64,000 nt of DNA, from contig CAILZL010000040.1 in the NCBI GenBank assembly GCA_903838705.1, positions 62,001-126,000 on the forward strand, in the 5' to 3' direction. The first letter of the stretch is position 1. Every line of letters begins with the position of its first letter. This DNA comes from an uncultured Pseudomonadota bacterium. GTDB taxonomy: Bacteria > Pseudomonadota > Gammaproteobacteria > Steroidobacterales > Steroidobacteraceae. The translations under genes were made by a program, and so were the position numbers. The notes under the pieces were generated by a model. That model saw only the letters and a program-made list of their open reading frames with translations. It made no database searches and was not told where the DNA came from. Below, in pieces: positions 1-9,390 of the stretch.

Positions 1-36
1 CAGGGCCATGATTGATATCGAAAACTTTTTCATCAT
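1..36 (-). CDS. 5' end of a CDS running off the left edge; begins MMKKFSISIMAL..., probably a signal peptide
   Basis: Reverse complement reads GAAGGAGAA ATG ATG AAA AAG TTT TCG..., a strong Shine-Dalgarno followed by a Lys-rich/hydrophobic N-terminus; open to window edge. Confidence 0.5.
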   Translation of the reverse strand, partial: MMKKFSISIMAL

Positions 37-168
37 TTCTCCTTCAGATTAATTACGATTTCACACAAGCAATTCTTTTTAACACAAAGTCTAATTATTA
101 ACAATTTGAACGCTGCAAGCTCCTATATCTAAACTCCGTACTGTAAAATCAAGAAAGATTATCAGCAC

Positions 169-1518
169 TTAACCACCTAACTTTGCGGACTTTGCATCAC
201 GCTTAGACCTATACAACTCTGACACTGTATGCGTGCTGGCAATCAGCTTTCGAGTTTCCTCGCCACGCAACTGCTCCATAGCTTCAATCACCTTCAAGTG
301 ACTATAGTGCTTTTCGATCATTCCAACACTTGTGCCCATTTGCTTCGACAGCGTATGTATGGGCACCTTGTCATGCGTCAGCGCCAGCGTTGCGTATGTA
401 TGCCTGAAACTATAAAAAACGCGCTTCTGCTCAGTAATCGGGTCAATCAGTAAATTATGCTCATCCAAGTAACTTTCCAATAAGTTCTGGAAGCTACTGC
501 TGACATCCTGCTTTTTTTCTTTAGTTCTCAAAACATAGTCGTTGCCATGCTTCTCGATCACTTCGCGCAACGGATACGCAACACTACCACGCAATCCATA
601 GTTTCGTTCTGCAACTCGCTGCAACGCCTTCACAGCCATCAATCTACCAACCGTTATCCTAGTCCCAACCTTGCCCGTTACTGGGAACTCGATTGCCTTG
701 TTCATATTTACAAGCTCAATCGCATCACCTTCATCATCAACTTCGCCAGTATTTGTTGCTCTTGGACTTATTGAATAGCTGATTTGCTTCCACTTCAAGT
801 TCATCAGCTCTTTACCTGGCCTTGCGCCCGTATCAAGTAGCAACTCAACGTAGTCGCGCATTATCTCGCGCATTTCACGACTGTGATCATTACGTGCGCG
901 ATCAATCCATGCATCAAAGTTCACAAGCAACGCCTTCACTTCTTGCAGACTAAATGACGCCCTACGCGTACTTTTACGCCCTTTTGACTCCAGCTTTGGT
1001 CTACTTGCTTCAGTTAAAAAGCCGCGCGTAACAGCTTCATCTAGCACCCTATTAAGTGCTGCATTGTGCGTAAGTAACGTGCTATGACTGGGCGCTTTGC
1101 CCATTTTTGTGATGCGCCATTCATCCAGCTCGTTAAGTGCATCTATATCTATGTTCGCTATGTTTCGCCCACTAAATGCTGGAATAAAGTATTCGTTTAT
1201 TACGCGAATATACGCTGGATAACTGGCTTTGCCTTTGCCCGCAACAAGCTCTGAATTCATACGGTCGATTGCGAATTTAGCAATGCTTGAGAACTTGCGT
1301 GTAACAATGGGCAGATTTGATCGCTTGCGTATCTCAGCTTCCATGCGCAGCTCAAGTGCTTTGTTTTTAGCTTTTGCCAGTTCACGTTCTTTAGTTGATG
1401 CACGTTGCCAAATGCCATCAACTTTATATCGACACTGCCAAATGCAACTGCGCTCACGCCTATAAACAATGAGCTCTCTGTCCAGCACCGCATGTGTTGT
1501 GTCTAACTTATCTGGCAT
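169..1518 (-). CDS. Tyrosine-type site-specific recombinase/integrase
   Basis: 449 aa; catalytic-domain motifs LLLDTGARPGKELMNLKWKQI (Arg box) and YSFRHTYATLALTHDKVPIHTLSKQMGTSVGMIEKHYSHL (H-x-x-R...Y); adjacent to a tRNA gene. Confidence 0.93.
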   Translation of the reverse strand: MPDKLDTTHAVLDRELIVYRRERSCIWQCRYKVDGIWQRASTKERELAKAKNKALELRMEAEIRKRSNLPIVTRKFSSIAKFAIDRMNSELVAGKGKASYPAYIRVINEYFIPAFSGRNIANIDIDALNELDEWRITKMGKAPSHSTLLTHNAALNRVLDEAVTRGFLTEASRPKLESKGRKSTRRASFSLQEVKALLVNFDAWIDRARNDHSREMREIMRDYVELLLDTGARPGKELMNLKWKQISYSISPRATNTGEVDDEGDAIELVNMNKAIEFPVTGKVGTRITVGRLMAVKALQRVAERNYGLRGSVAYPLREVIEKHGNDYVLRTKEKKQDVSSSFQNLLESYLDEHNLLIDPITEQKRVFYSFRHTYATLALTHDKVPIHTLSKQMGTSVGMIEKHYSHLKVIEAMEQLRGEETRKLIASTHTVSELYRSKRDAKSAKLGG

Positions 1519-1609
1519 TGCTCGACTTCAGTGTCAGCTGCACAAATGAACAACGTGAGATCGCTATGCTGCAAGCATGATGACTGCATGAACGCAGTCA
1601 GTAGTTAAG

Positions 1610-1685
1610 TGGTGGGCCCGGCAGGATTCGAACCTGCAACCAAGAGATTATGAGTCTCCTGCACTAACCGTTGTGCTACAGGCCC
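1610..1685 (-). tRNA. tRNA with CAT anticodon; probably tRNA-Ile2(CAU, lysidine type) rather than tRNA-Met
   Basis: Reverse complement GGGCCTGTAGCACAACGGTTAGTGCAGGAGACTCATAATCTCTTGGTTGCAGGTTCGAATCCTGCCGGGCCCACCA folds as a full cloverleaf with encoded CCA; loop CTCATAA. Confidence 0.93.
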
Positions 1686-1686
1686 A
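1646..1686 (-). repeat. 41-bp direct repeat, copy 1 (5' half of the tRNA gene)
   Basis: gattatgagtctcctgcactaaccgttgtgctacaggccca, identical to 1877-1917. Confidence 0.95.
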
Positions 1687-1876
1687 GTTAACTATTTTCA
1701 CTTACACATCAGCATCGTAGCCATCAGCTCACTTTTGCGCAAAGTTTTGCACACTACATTGTGTGCAAGCAGCGCAGAAAGTGTGTAAGCGGTGTGTAAG
1801 CAAATTGGCGTGGTCTAAAAAACGCTAACTTGCTGATCTTAAAGCAATTTCCGCAAACTGCAAAAGCATATTAACG

Positions 1877-1917
1877 GATTATGAGTCTCCTGCACTAACC
1901 GTTGTGCTACAGGCCCA
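1877..1917 (-). repeat. 41-bp direct repeat, copy 2: orphan 5' half of the tRNA (candidate att scar)
   Basis: Exact match to 1646-1686; flanking sequences differ. Confidence 0.95.
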
Positions 1918-2126
1918 CACCATTAAACACTTTACTGCATCGCTATGGGAACCTGTATTGGAGACTCGAAGTCTCCTGCACCCACATACAACTGGGATTG
2001 TGCTACAGGCCCACACCATCAAACACTTTACTGCATCGCTGTGGGACCCTGTATTGGAGACTCGAAGTCTCCTGCACTCACATACAACTGGGGTTGTACT
2101 ACAGGCCCACACCATCAAACACTTTG
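1907..2126. repeat. Tandem repeat, 96-bp period, two full copies (1907-2002, 2003-2098) plus a ~27-bp partial copy; derived from tRNA sequence
   Basis: ctacaggcccacaccat(t/c)aaacactttactgcatcgct... recurs at 1907, 2003 and 2099; six differences between full copies by eye. Confidence 0.93.
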
Positions 2127-2255
2127 TTTCTAATCGGCTAGCGCCTGAAACAGAAGGCGCGGCATTTTAGGTAGTTGTGTCGGGCTTGTCATGGGTTTAA
2201 TCATCCCTGCGGGAGATCCAATTCCTGAAAGGCAACCAACCCGTACCCAGTCCAG

Positions 2256-3095
2256 CTAGAGACTGGCTCGAAAGGCCAGCTGTGCGCCCCGGTAATCTAT
2301 TCTCACGGCACCCGGCAGGCTTGTGGCCTGTGAATCCACGCGAAGGCCGAGTGCGCGGTAATGCAGGCCCAGGCCGAGATGCTGACTGAACTGCCATTGC
2401 ACTCCCGCCTGCCAGTCCAGGTAATGGCCTCTGGTGTCACCGGCACTGCCGCCCAGCCAGCGGTATCGCGCCTGTAGCTGCCACTTGGGCAACACTTCCA
2501 CGCGGGTTTCAATGTCCAGCAAGGGAACCGGGGCAACACCGGCATCGGACTCGCGAAACTGTCGCTTGGGCACAAATACATTGGCTTCAACAGAAGAAAT
2601 CTGGACGTCCACGCCTGCGTCCAGTTCAAAGCGCGGCATCCTGAAAATGCGATAGGCGTAGCCCACACCCAGTATGTCCGCATTCAATGTGCTTTTAACC
2701 AGGTCGCCGATGAGATAGTTATTGCCATCAAATTGCACATTGCGGGTGAGCACCGCCGAGCCGGTGCGATGCGAGCTCAGCCCGTTAACCCGGAACACAT
2801 GATGCTCGCCGGGCAGTAATGCCAGCTCGATATCCGCCATCAGGCCGTGGTCGCTCAACCCTGCATCGCTTTCACCGTCCAGTTCGGTGCCGGGTTGTTG
2901 CGCCGTGGTATCAGAACGTAAAGAACTGTCGATGGACGCATTCCACAGGCCGACTTCAACACGCATCCGGTCTTCTATCAGGCGTGAGGGCGGGCTGACT
3001 TCCCAGGGCATCTGCCTGACTTCGCTTCTGGCAACGCTGATTGCGCCTAACACGCCCAGCAAGCCGCAACACACTCTGGCAGATCGATGCATCAT
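2256..3095 (-). CDS. Putative outer-membrane beta-barrel protein
   Basis: Signal-peptide-like MMHRSARVCCGLLGVLGAISVARS followed by alternating amphipathic strands (HYLDWQAGVQWQFSQHLGLGLHYRALGLRVD...AFRASL) ending in a hydrophobic strand. Confidence 0.6.
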   Translation of the reverse strand: MMHRSARVCCGLLGVLGAISVARSEVRQMPWEVSPPSRLIEDRMRVEVGLWNASIDSSLRSDTTAQQPGTELDGESDAGLSDHGLMADIELALLPGEHHVFRVNGLSSHRTGSAVLTRNVQFDGNNYLIGDLVKSTLNADILGVGYAYRIFRMPRFELDAGVDVQISSVEANVFVPKRQFRESDAGVAPVPLLDIETRVEVLPKWQLQARYRWLGGSAGDTRGHYLDWQAGVQWQFSQHLGLGLHYRALGLRVDSQATSLPGAVRIDYRGAQLAFRASL

Positions 3096-3254
3096 GTCTG
3101 GATTCCAGTACAGAAAGACTTGGCTGATTCTGCCATGCAGAGAGTGCCGCAACCCTGTGTCGGCCACCAAAGACTGCATGACGCGTGACGCAACGCACAT
3201 GGATCACTAGACTTGCCTACCTTGTCCATGAAATGAAACCGGATTGATATCTCC

Positions 3255-4124
3255 ATGACCGCTCAACTCATTGACGGTGCCGCCGTCGCTGCCCGCTTGC
3301 GTCAGACCATTCGCGAACGGGTTGCCAGCCTGACGGCTGACTATGGTCGCGCACCGGGACTGGCCGTAGTGCTGGTGGGCAGTGACCCGGCCAGTCAGGT
3401 GTATGTGCGCAACAAGGGCAAGGCCACGATTGAAGTGGGCATGCATTCCATTGAGCATCACCTTGATGCCAGCACCTCGGAAGCCGAATTGCTGGCTCTG
3501 GTTGCACGCTTGAACAGTGATCCGGGAGTCGATGGCATTCTGGTGCAGTTGCCACTGCCCGGGCATATCGATTCACAGCGTGTACTGCTGGCCATTGATC
3601 CTGACAAGGACGTGGATGGTTTTCATCCTATCAATGCCGGTCGCCTGATGACGGGACAAACCGGCCTGGTGCCGTGCACGCCAAGTGGCTGCATGCTGTT
3701 GCTGAAAGAAGTGCTGCCTTCACTGGCCGGCCTGCATGCGGTTGTAGTGGGTCGCTCGAACATTGTCGGTAAACCGATTGCGCAACTGCTATTGCAGGCC
3801 GATTGCACTGTGACCATTGCGCACTCACGCACTCGCGACTTGCCTGCTGTGTGCCGCAGTGCGGACATTCTGATTGCGGCGGTAGGCAGGCCTGAAATGA
3901 TCAAGGGCAACTGGCTCAAAACCGGCGCGGTGGTGATTGATGTCGGCATCAATCGCATTGCGGCCGCAGATGGCAAAACCCGTCTGGTAGGTGATGTAGC
4001 AACGCAGGAAGCACTGCAACATGTACAGGCCATCACACCCGTACCAGGGGGCGTGGGACCGATGACCATTGCCTGCTTGCTGAATAACACCCTCACTGCT
4101 TTCGAACGTAGGCAACGCAGCTGA
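3255..4124 (+). CDS. folD: Bifunctional methylenetetrahydrofolate dehydrogenase/cyclohydrolase
   Basis: [70 protein letters not shown]. Confidence 0.97.
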   Translation: MTAQLIDGAAVAARLRQTIRERVASLTADYGRAPGLAVVLVGSDPASQVYVRNKGKATIEVGMHSIEHHLDASTSEAELLALVARLNSDPGVDGILVQLPLPGHIDSQRVLLAIDPDKDVDGFHPINAGRLMTGQTGLVPCTPSGCMLLLKEVLPSLAGLHAVVVGRSNIVGKPIAQLLLQADCTVTIAHSRTRDLPAVCRSADILIAAVGRPEMIKGNWLKTGAVVIDVGINRIAAADGKTRLVGDVATQEALQHVQAITPVPGGVGPMTIACLLNNTLTAFERRQRS

Positions 4125-4141
4125 ACATACCGGAGTCACTC

Positions 4142-4594
4142 ATGATTTCGTCGAGCGGTTTTGATCTGGGCCCGCTGAATCCACTTGAGCGGGAAGCTTT
4201 AGCCAGTACGCTCGATGCGGAAGAGCGGCGAGTGCTGCTCAATCAGGGCACGGAACCACCCTTCTGTGGCGGACTGTTACAGAACAAAGCATCCGGCACC
4301 TATTGCTGCAAGTTGTGTGGTCTACCCCTGTTCAAATCTGCCGCAAAATTTGAATCCGGCACTGGCTGGCCCAGTTTCTTTCAGCCGTATGATCCGCAGC
4401 ATATCCGCGAACTTAAAGACCTGAGTCACGGCCGGGTACGCACGGAAATACGCTGTCAGCGCTGCGACGGCCATCTGGGTCATGTGTTTGATGATGGCCC
4501 TGCTCCGACCGGGCTGCGTTACTGTCTGAACTCGGTATCTCTGGAGTTCGCAGCGGATGGTCAAGCACTGGCGCTGAAGCAGCCCGCGCGATAA
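4142..4594 (+). CDS. msrB: Peptide-methionine (R)-S-oxide reductase
   Basis: GTYCCKLCGLPLFKSAAKFESGTGWPSFF, RCQRCDGHLGHVFDDGP, GLRYCLNSVSL. Confidence 0.97.
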   Translation: MISSSGFDLGPLNPLEREALASTLDAEERRVLLNQGTEPPFCGGLLQNKASGTYCCKLCGLPLFKSAAKFESGTGWPSFFQPYDPQHIRELKDLSHGRVRTEIRCQRCDGHLGHVFDDGPAPTGLRYCLNSVSLEFAADGQALALKQPAR

Positions 4595-4652
4595 GAAGTC
4601 TGACTGACTGGACCTTAAAGCCAGTACAGCCAGACGCTTTCGATCATGATGT

Positions 4653-5765
4653 CTATTTAGGCCGGATGTTGTTCTTGCCGGAAAGCTCGACACACTTGAA
4701 GGGCTGATAGGGCTTCTCAGACAGCGCCACCACATCCCTGCCCTTGTAGGGACTTTGAAGATACAGTGAATCCTCAGCCACATAGTCACGGGTCAATGTA
4801 CCCGCTACGTTATCAACGTTGAAACGTTCAGTCGTGTGCAACTTATCGCTATGCACCTTGCCTGAAATCGGAATCAGCACACTCGGCTTGAAACCGATAG
4901 TGTCGACCACCAGTACATCACCTTCCCACTTGCCGATGGAATGACCGGCGGTACTTGGTGTGATTTTTTTCGGGTGCTCGGTCATGTTCATATGAATGAC
5001 ACGCACAAGATCCATGTAGCCATAAGTGAGCACAATTTCATCCTTGGTCTGGGTGATCTTGTTGACGTTCTGATCATGAGTCCACCCAAAGAAAATATTG
5101 GCTGCATTACATTGCAGTGCGGGGTCGTCATAACGCGAGTCATACTTGCTGGAAGCTGCCTCACCGGCAGGTGTTAACAGCAAGGCGGATTCCCCACCCA
5201 TTCCTCCGCCACCCGGCGGACCACTCATGCCACCTGCGCCAGGTTCGCCACCGCCACCCATGCCACCGGGAGGACCATCCTGCGATACCCAGTTGCCTGC
5301 AAGGTTAGGATGTCCATCTGCCTGACGAGCTGGTCGAGTTGAAGCTTTGCTGGTGACTACCGATGAGGCGGAACTGCTGCTGGAGCTGAATTGCTGGGCA
5401 CGACCGATAACTTGCCCATCAGCAAAGGTAATGTTAGTTGTGTAGCAGACATGCTCTTCACGACGTGCAGGCGCACCTTTGACTTTGATCTTCACACCGG
5501 CCGGAAACAGACTTTCGCTCCAGCCAAGCCTTTCCAGTGCAGCACGCGCCGAAAGCTCGCATCGCCATGGAACAGACTTTCCGACTTCATCCGCTACATT
5601 GAAATAAATATAGGCATGCGGATTCACAAACATGAATTTGGTGACCGTGCCTTCCACCTCGATTGTCTTTGATTCATCAAAATGTGGAGCAGATGAATGA
5701 TGAGCGTAACTGCTGGCAACGAGCATGCTGAGCAGTACAAGAAGAGCTGCACTTACAAGCTTCAC
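4653..5765 (-). CDS. DUF6152-family secreted protein with Gly/Met/Pro-rich insert
   Basis: Signal peptide then HHSSAPHFDESKTIEVEGTVTKFMFVNPHAYIYFNV...; internal GGMGGGGEPGAGGMSGPPGGGGMGG. Confidence 0.75.
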   Translation of the reverse strand: MKLVSAALLVLLSMLVASSYAHHSSAPHFDESKTIEVEGTVTKFMFVNPHAYIYFNVADEVGKSVPWRCELSARAALERLGWSESLFPAGVKIKVKGAPARREEHVCYTTNITFADGQVIGRAQQFSSSSSSASSVVTSKASTRPARQADGHPNLAGNWVSQDGPPGGMGGGGEPGAGGMSGPPGGGGMGGESALLLTPAGEAASSKYDSRYDDPALQCNAANIFFGWTHDQNVNKITQTKDEIVLTYGYMDLVRVIHMNMTEHPKKITPSTAGHSIGKWEGDVLVVDTIGFKPSVLIPISGKVHSDKLHTTERFNVDNVAGTLTRDYVAEDSLYLQSPYKGRDVVALSEKPYQPFKCVELSGKNNIRPK

Positions 5766-5863
5766 TTCAATTTCTCTCTTATCAAAGATGATCTCGCTGA
5801 ATTAATTAGTCGAGCTTACCAATACGTTTAAATTCATTCAGCGAGTAAAAACCATTTAGCCAA

Positions 5864-5896
5864 TAAAAAAACCGGCACAGTATGAACTGTGCCGGC
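5864..5896 (-). terminator. Rho-independent terminator downstream of the TonB-dependent receptor gene
   Basis: Minus strand AGCCGGCACAGTTCATACTGTGCCGGTTTTTTT: 10-bp GC-rich stem, short loop, T-tract. Confidence 0.9.
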
Positions 5897-5935
5897 TCCA
5901 TGATCGTCCTGATATATCTTAAAATTGAATCTAAA

Positions 5936-8896
5936 TCAGAAATTGGCCACGAAAGTCGCACCATAAGTTCGGGGCGCATTGATTGAAACGTACTGGAATG
6001 TGTAACCACCAAGTACAACTTCATTCGTCAGATTCTTTACGTAACCTGTAACCGTAAATTTACCATCAGCTTTGTCCCACGCGACAGAACTGTCCCAAGT
6101 GGCATAAGCTTTTTGCCAAGCCAGATAGAATGGGTTGGAAGGATCATTTGCGGCCTGCATGATCACGTTGACACCAGTACCACCCGGTCCGCCACCACCC
6201 AAGGACCAATATCTGGTTTTATAAGCCCCGGAGATTCGAGGAGTAACCCTGCTGCCGTTAGCAAGCAGGAAGTTGTGCGAGTAACTCCATGTTGCACTGA
6301 ATCTAGGTGCATTTTGCAAGGTTGAATTTACAAAGCCTTGTAACTGCGTGTCAAAACTTGCAGCCAACTGGGCGGCTTCTGCGTCAGTCAAAGTAATTGG
6401 TGCACCGTTAGGCGGGTTTAGCCCTACTGCCTTTATGTAGTTAGGATTGATTGTTCCATTCAGATAGACTGCAGGGGCAGAAGTAGCGCCACCATTACAG
6501 CCATTGGTGAATCCACATCGCACAGTCGGCGCGTCCTTATAAACTGCATATAGGTACTCTCCAGTCACCGCTATACGGTCTGTCGGACTGAGCAACCAAG
6601 TCAGGTCAAGATCAATACCACTGGTTTCAAACTTATCTACAATTGGGGTACCCAACCCCATGCAATAACCACTGCCAAAATTCGGCACCACAATTTGCGT
6701 GTTACCCATACCAACAGAACAGCTACTTGAATCAGCACCGCCAGCGTAAGCAATAACATTTCCATCAACTGCCCGATTACGGTAAGTGGTTAGAAACGCC
6801 TCACCATTGAACTGGAGACGGTTATCCAGCGCCTGGCTCTTCCACCCAGCAGAAATTTGCTGCAATGTAACGGCAGGGTTTACGGCATTTGTAGTGGCCA
6901 TAGCATCGGCAGCGCCCGGATTAAAGCCCGTAGATATGACCGCGTATAGCATGGTCTCTGGCAACACATCCCATTCCACACCGCCACGATAAGTTGTATG
7001 CGTCCAGCGACTTCTGAATGGCATGTTCGTGAGCAACGTCAAGTTGTCCAGCGCCCTGAACTGGCCATTTGTTTGGGTTCCGTTACATTGAATAAAGCTC
7101 AACCCACTGCAAGTGGCGTAAGGACCATTTTGGTCGCCATTAATAATATTGTACTGACTCTGAAATAGAGTCTGATCATTGTACCTTGCACCACCGATCA
7201 AGCGAACCGTATCAAGTAGTGAGTATTCGGCATTAAAATAGAGAGCTTTATTAATTCGATCAAGATGCGGGGTCAGCTGGTAGTTGTAGCAGTTTGTTGT
7301 GGTCAGGAGTGCATCTATGGCCGGATCAGTTGCACTCATACCATTGCTTGCATTCACCGCTTGGGCTGCAGAAGATCCAACACCAATTCCGCAATACCCA
7401 GGGTCATATCCTGCCCAGAGTGCAGTAGGAGCAGCCGGGGTGCCCATACCACCCATGCCCGCGCCTGGCAGATTGGCAAATGAGCTGATGGTATTTGTCC
7501 TATCATCGCTGTAATACAAACCAGTCTGCCAAGTTAACTTATCTCCCGTGGGAGAATTCATACGCAGATCGCCAATTTTGGTTCTCTGGTACTGGTCAGT
7601 CCCCATGGCCTGATAAGTTCGATATGGTTCAAGCGCGGTGTAATGAGTGCTTTGATATGAGGGCAGAAAAGTAACCGTTCCGTAGTCTGTGGTCCAATCT
7701 AACTGAACGCTGGCCTGTTCTATGTTGGAATTTCGGTAGGGGTCATTAGACCATGCATGTGGCTTACTGCCATCATCCCAAGCATTACTGCGTGTTCTGA
7801 AATTTGTGCCATCATCTAGCGGATAATAGGCTGGCGCACATCCAAGTATGTCCGGGTTATTTCCACCCTGTATGGCCACCAACTTGCCAAGGCCCACTTG
7901 TGCACTTACGGTGGCGGTTGCGGGAGTAGGATAAACCGGGGTACAACCCACAAACGTCAAACTATTTTGAGGCTGAACGACCGAGCCCGGTACGCTACAG
8001 TCTCCAGGGAATGCTCCACCTGACGTCAACGTAGCGTCAGTTGTTGAATTTTGGCAGATCGAGAACTTATTCAGTGTGGTACCCGGTGTGGCCGCAGCCA
8101 GAGCATTCGTCCCGCCAATCCAAGGCATATAACGACCATACGTCAGCAAGGTAAGCTGATTCACGCCATTCCCACCAATATTCTGGTGTGAAAAGGTCGC
8201 AGTCATATCCAAAGTATTTGACGGCTGCCAACGATATTTCAAACGCAGGTTAGTAAGGTCTGAATCGCCTGCGCCATTACTGTAATAGCTATCACGCTTC
8301 TGGGATGAGTATGCAACTCGAACCGCCTGATTATCCGCAAGCGGCACGTTCATCACGCCTTCCATTGTCGCGTTATGGTAGTTACCCACATCAAGGCTAG
8401 TGGATGCTTCGTACTGGAATACCGGCTTGTTTGACACCAGGCTGACCGCACCGGACAGAGCATTTGCGCCCAGTGTTGTGCTCTGAGGCCCACGCATCAC
8501 TTCTGCACGAGCCAGATCAAGTGTGCCACCGCGAACCGCCTCACCGCGGGACTGAGCCACGCCATCTACCAAAACCGGAGTGGAGCTGACGCCATTGACG
8601 CCGCCTGAATCAACTCCGCGAACGAAGAAACTAACACCGTTCTGGGAATCCTGAGTCTGAATACCGACCGCGCCGGCCATAATTTCGTCAATGCGCTTCT
8701 TGCCTTCTTTGCGCAGCTCTTCACCAGAGGTCACCTGAATAGAAGTAGCGACTTTCTGCAAATTCACTTCTCGCAGTTCAGCCGTCACCACCACTTCTTC
8801 AAGCTCGTATCCCGCATCACCAGTTTGCGCCAATGCCGGCATCGTGCCTGCAGCCGTGACGAGCATGCTTATCATGCTTACCCATAACTTATTCAT
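5936..8896 (-). CDS. TonB-dependent outer-membrane receptor
   Basis: Signal peptide MNKLWVSMISMLVTAAGTMPALAQ; plug domain EVVVTAELREVNLQKVATSIQV...MRGPQSTTLGANALSGAVSLVSNKP; C-terminal barrel ...YGATFVANF. Confidence 0.93.
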   Translation of the reverse strand: MNKLWVSMISMLVTAAGTMPALAQTGDAGYELEEVVVTAELREVNLQKVATSIQVTSGEELRKEGKKRIDEIMAGAVGIQTQDSQNGVSFFVRGVDSGGVNGVSSTPVLVDGVAQSRGEAVRGGTLDLARAEVMRGPQSTTLGANALSGAVSLVSNKPVFQYEASTSLDVGNYHNATMEGVMNVPLADNQAVRVAYSSQKRDSYYSNGAGDSDLTNLRLKYRWQPSNTLDMTATFSHQNIGGNGVNQLTLLTYGRYMPWIGGTNALAAATPGTTLNKFSICQNSTTDATLTSGGAFPGDCSVPGSVVQPQNSLTFVGCTPVYPTPATATVSAQVGLGKLVAIQGGNNPDILGCAPAYYPLDDGTNFRTRSNAWDDGSKPHAWSNDPYRNSNIEQASVQLDWTTDYGTVTFLPSYQSTHYTALEPYRTYQAMGTDQYQRTKIGDLRMNSPTGDKLTWQTGLYYSDDRTNTISSFANLPGAGMGGMGTPAAPTALWAGYDPGYCGIGVGSSAAQAVNASNGMSATDPAIDALLTTTNCYNYQLTPHLDRINKALYFNAEYSLLDTVRLIGGARYNDQTLFQSQYNIINGDQNGPYATCSGLSFIQCNGTQTNGQFRALDNLTLLTNMPFRSRWTHTTYRGGVEWDVLPETMLYAVISTGFNPGAADAMATTNAVNPAVTLQQISAGWKSQALDNRLQFNGEAFLTTYRNRAVDGNVIAYAGGADSSSCSVGMGNTQIVVPNFGSGYCMGLGTPIVDKFETSGIDLDLTWLLSPTDRIAVTGEYLYAVYKDAPTVRCGFTNGCNGGATSAPAVYLNGTINPNYIKAVGLNPPNGAPITLTDAEAAQLAASFDTQLQGFVNSTLQNAPRFSATWSYSHNFLLANGSRVTPRISGAYKTRYWSLGGGGPGGTGVNVIMQAANDPSNPFYLAWQKAYATWDSSVAWDKADGKFTVTGYVKNLTNEVVLGGYTFQYVSINAPRTYGATFVANF

Positions 8897-8921
8897 ACAA
8901 CTGGCTCCCCTTACGGTTTTT

Positions 8922-8941
8922 TGTACATTTTTATATGTACA
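8922..8941. promoter_or_regulatory. Inverted-repeat candidate operator upstream of the TonB-dependent receptor
   Basis: TGTACAT-TTTTAT-ATGTACA, perfect 7-bp arms, ~26 bp upstream of the predicted start. Confidence 0.55.
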
Positions 8942-9390
8942 GTTTCGAATACCATCAATAAATCTGGCCAACTCAACATCCGGACTTGCAGATCGTCTTC
9001 AGCACTTTCCCTGAACGCGACACCAATACCGCACGCGCATTTGAAAGAACCCCGAAATGACATCCGATACATCTGATTGTTGTTAGCACCACTACCGTTA
9101 TTCAGACCGACACTGATACGGATATTGCACTATTCTCTGCCGGGCGATGCTGACATGGGCAAGAGCCGCAGTCAACTAGCAAACACCACTGGTTAGTGAC
9201 GAGCTTCCTTCATCAAGCAGCCATTCGGCTTATATAGCTGCAATCTACGCAGGACTGATACTGATATGCAGAGAGAACCCTGACACTGAGAGTCACTAAT
9301 ATTGGCTTGCATACATGGCTGAATTCAGATTTGACAGCCCGCTGGATGTACACCGCTATTACTGAATCATTCTGGATCATTGTCAGAAGC

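Noticed and set aside
1902-2170. Overlapping short ORFs on both strands (1879-2118, 1902-2141, 1904-2170, 1945-2133) with internally repeated peptides
   Set aside because: They are translations of the 96-bp non-coding tandem repeat; open in several frames at once because the period is divisible by three, and no ribosome-binding site is evident.
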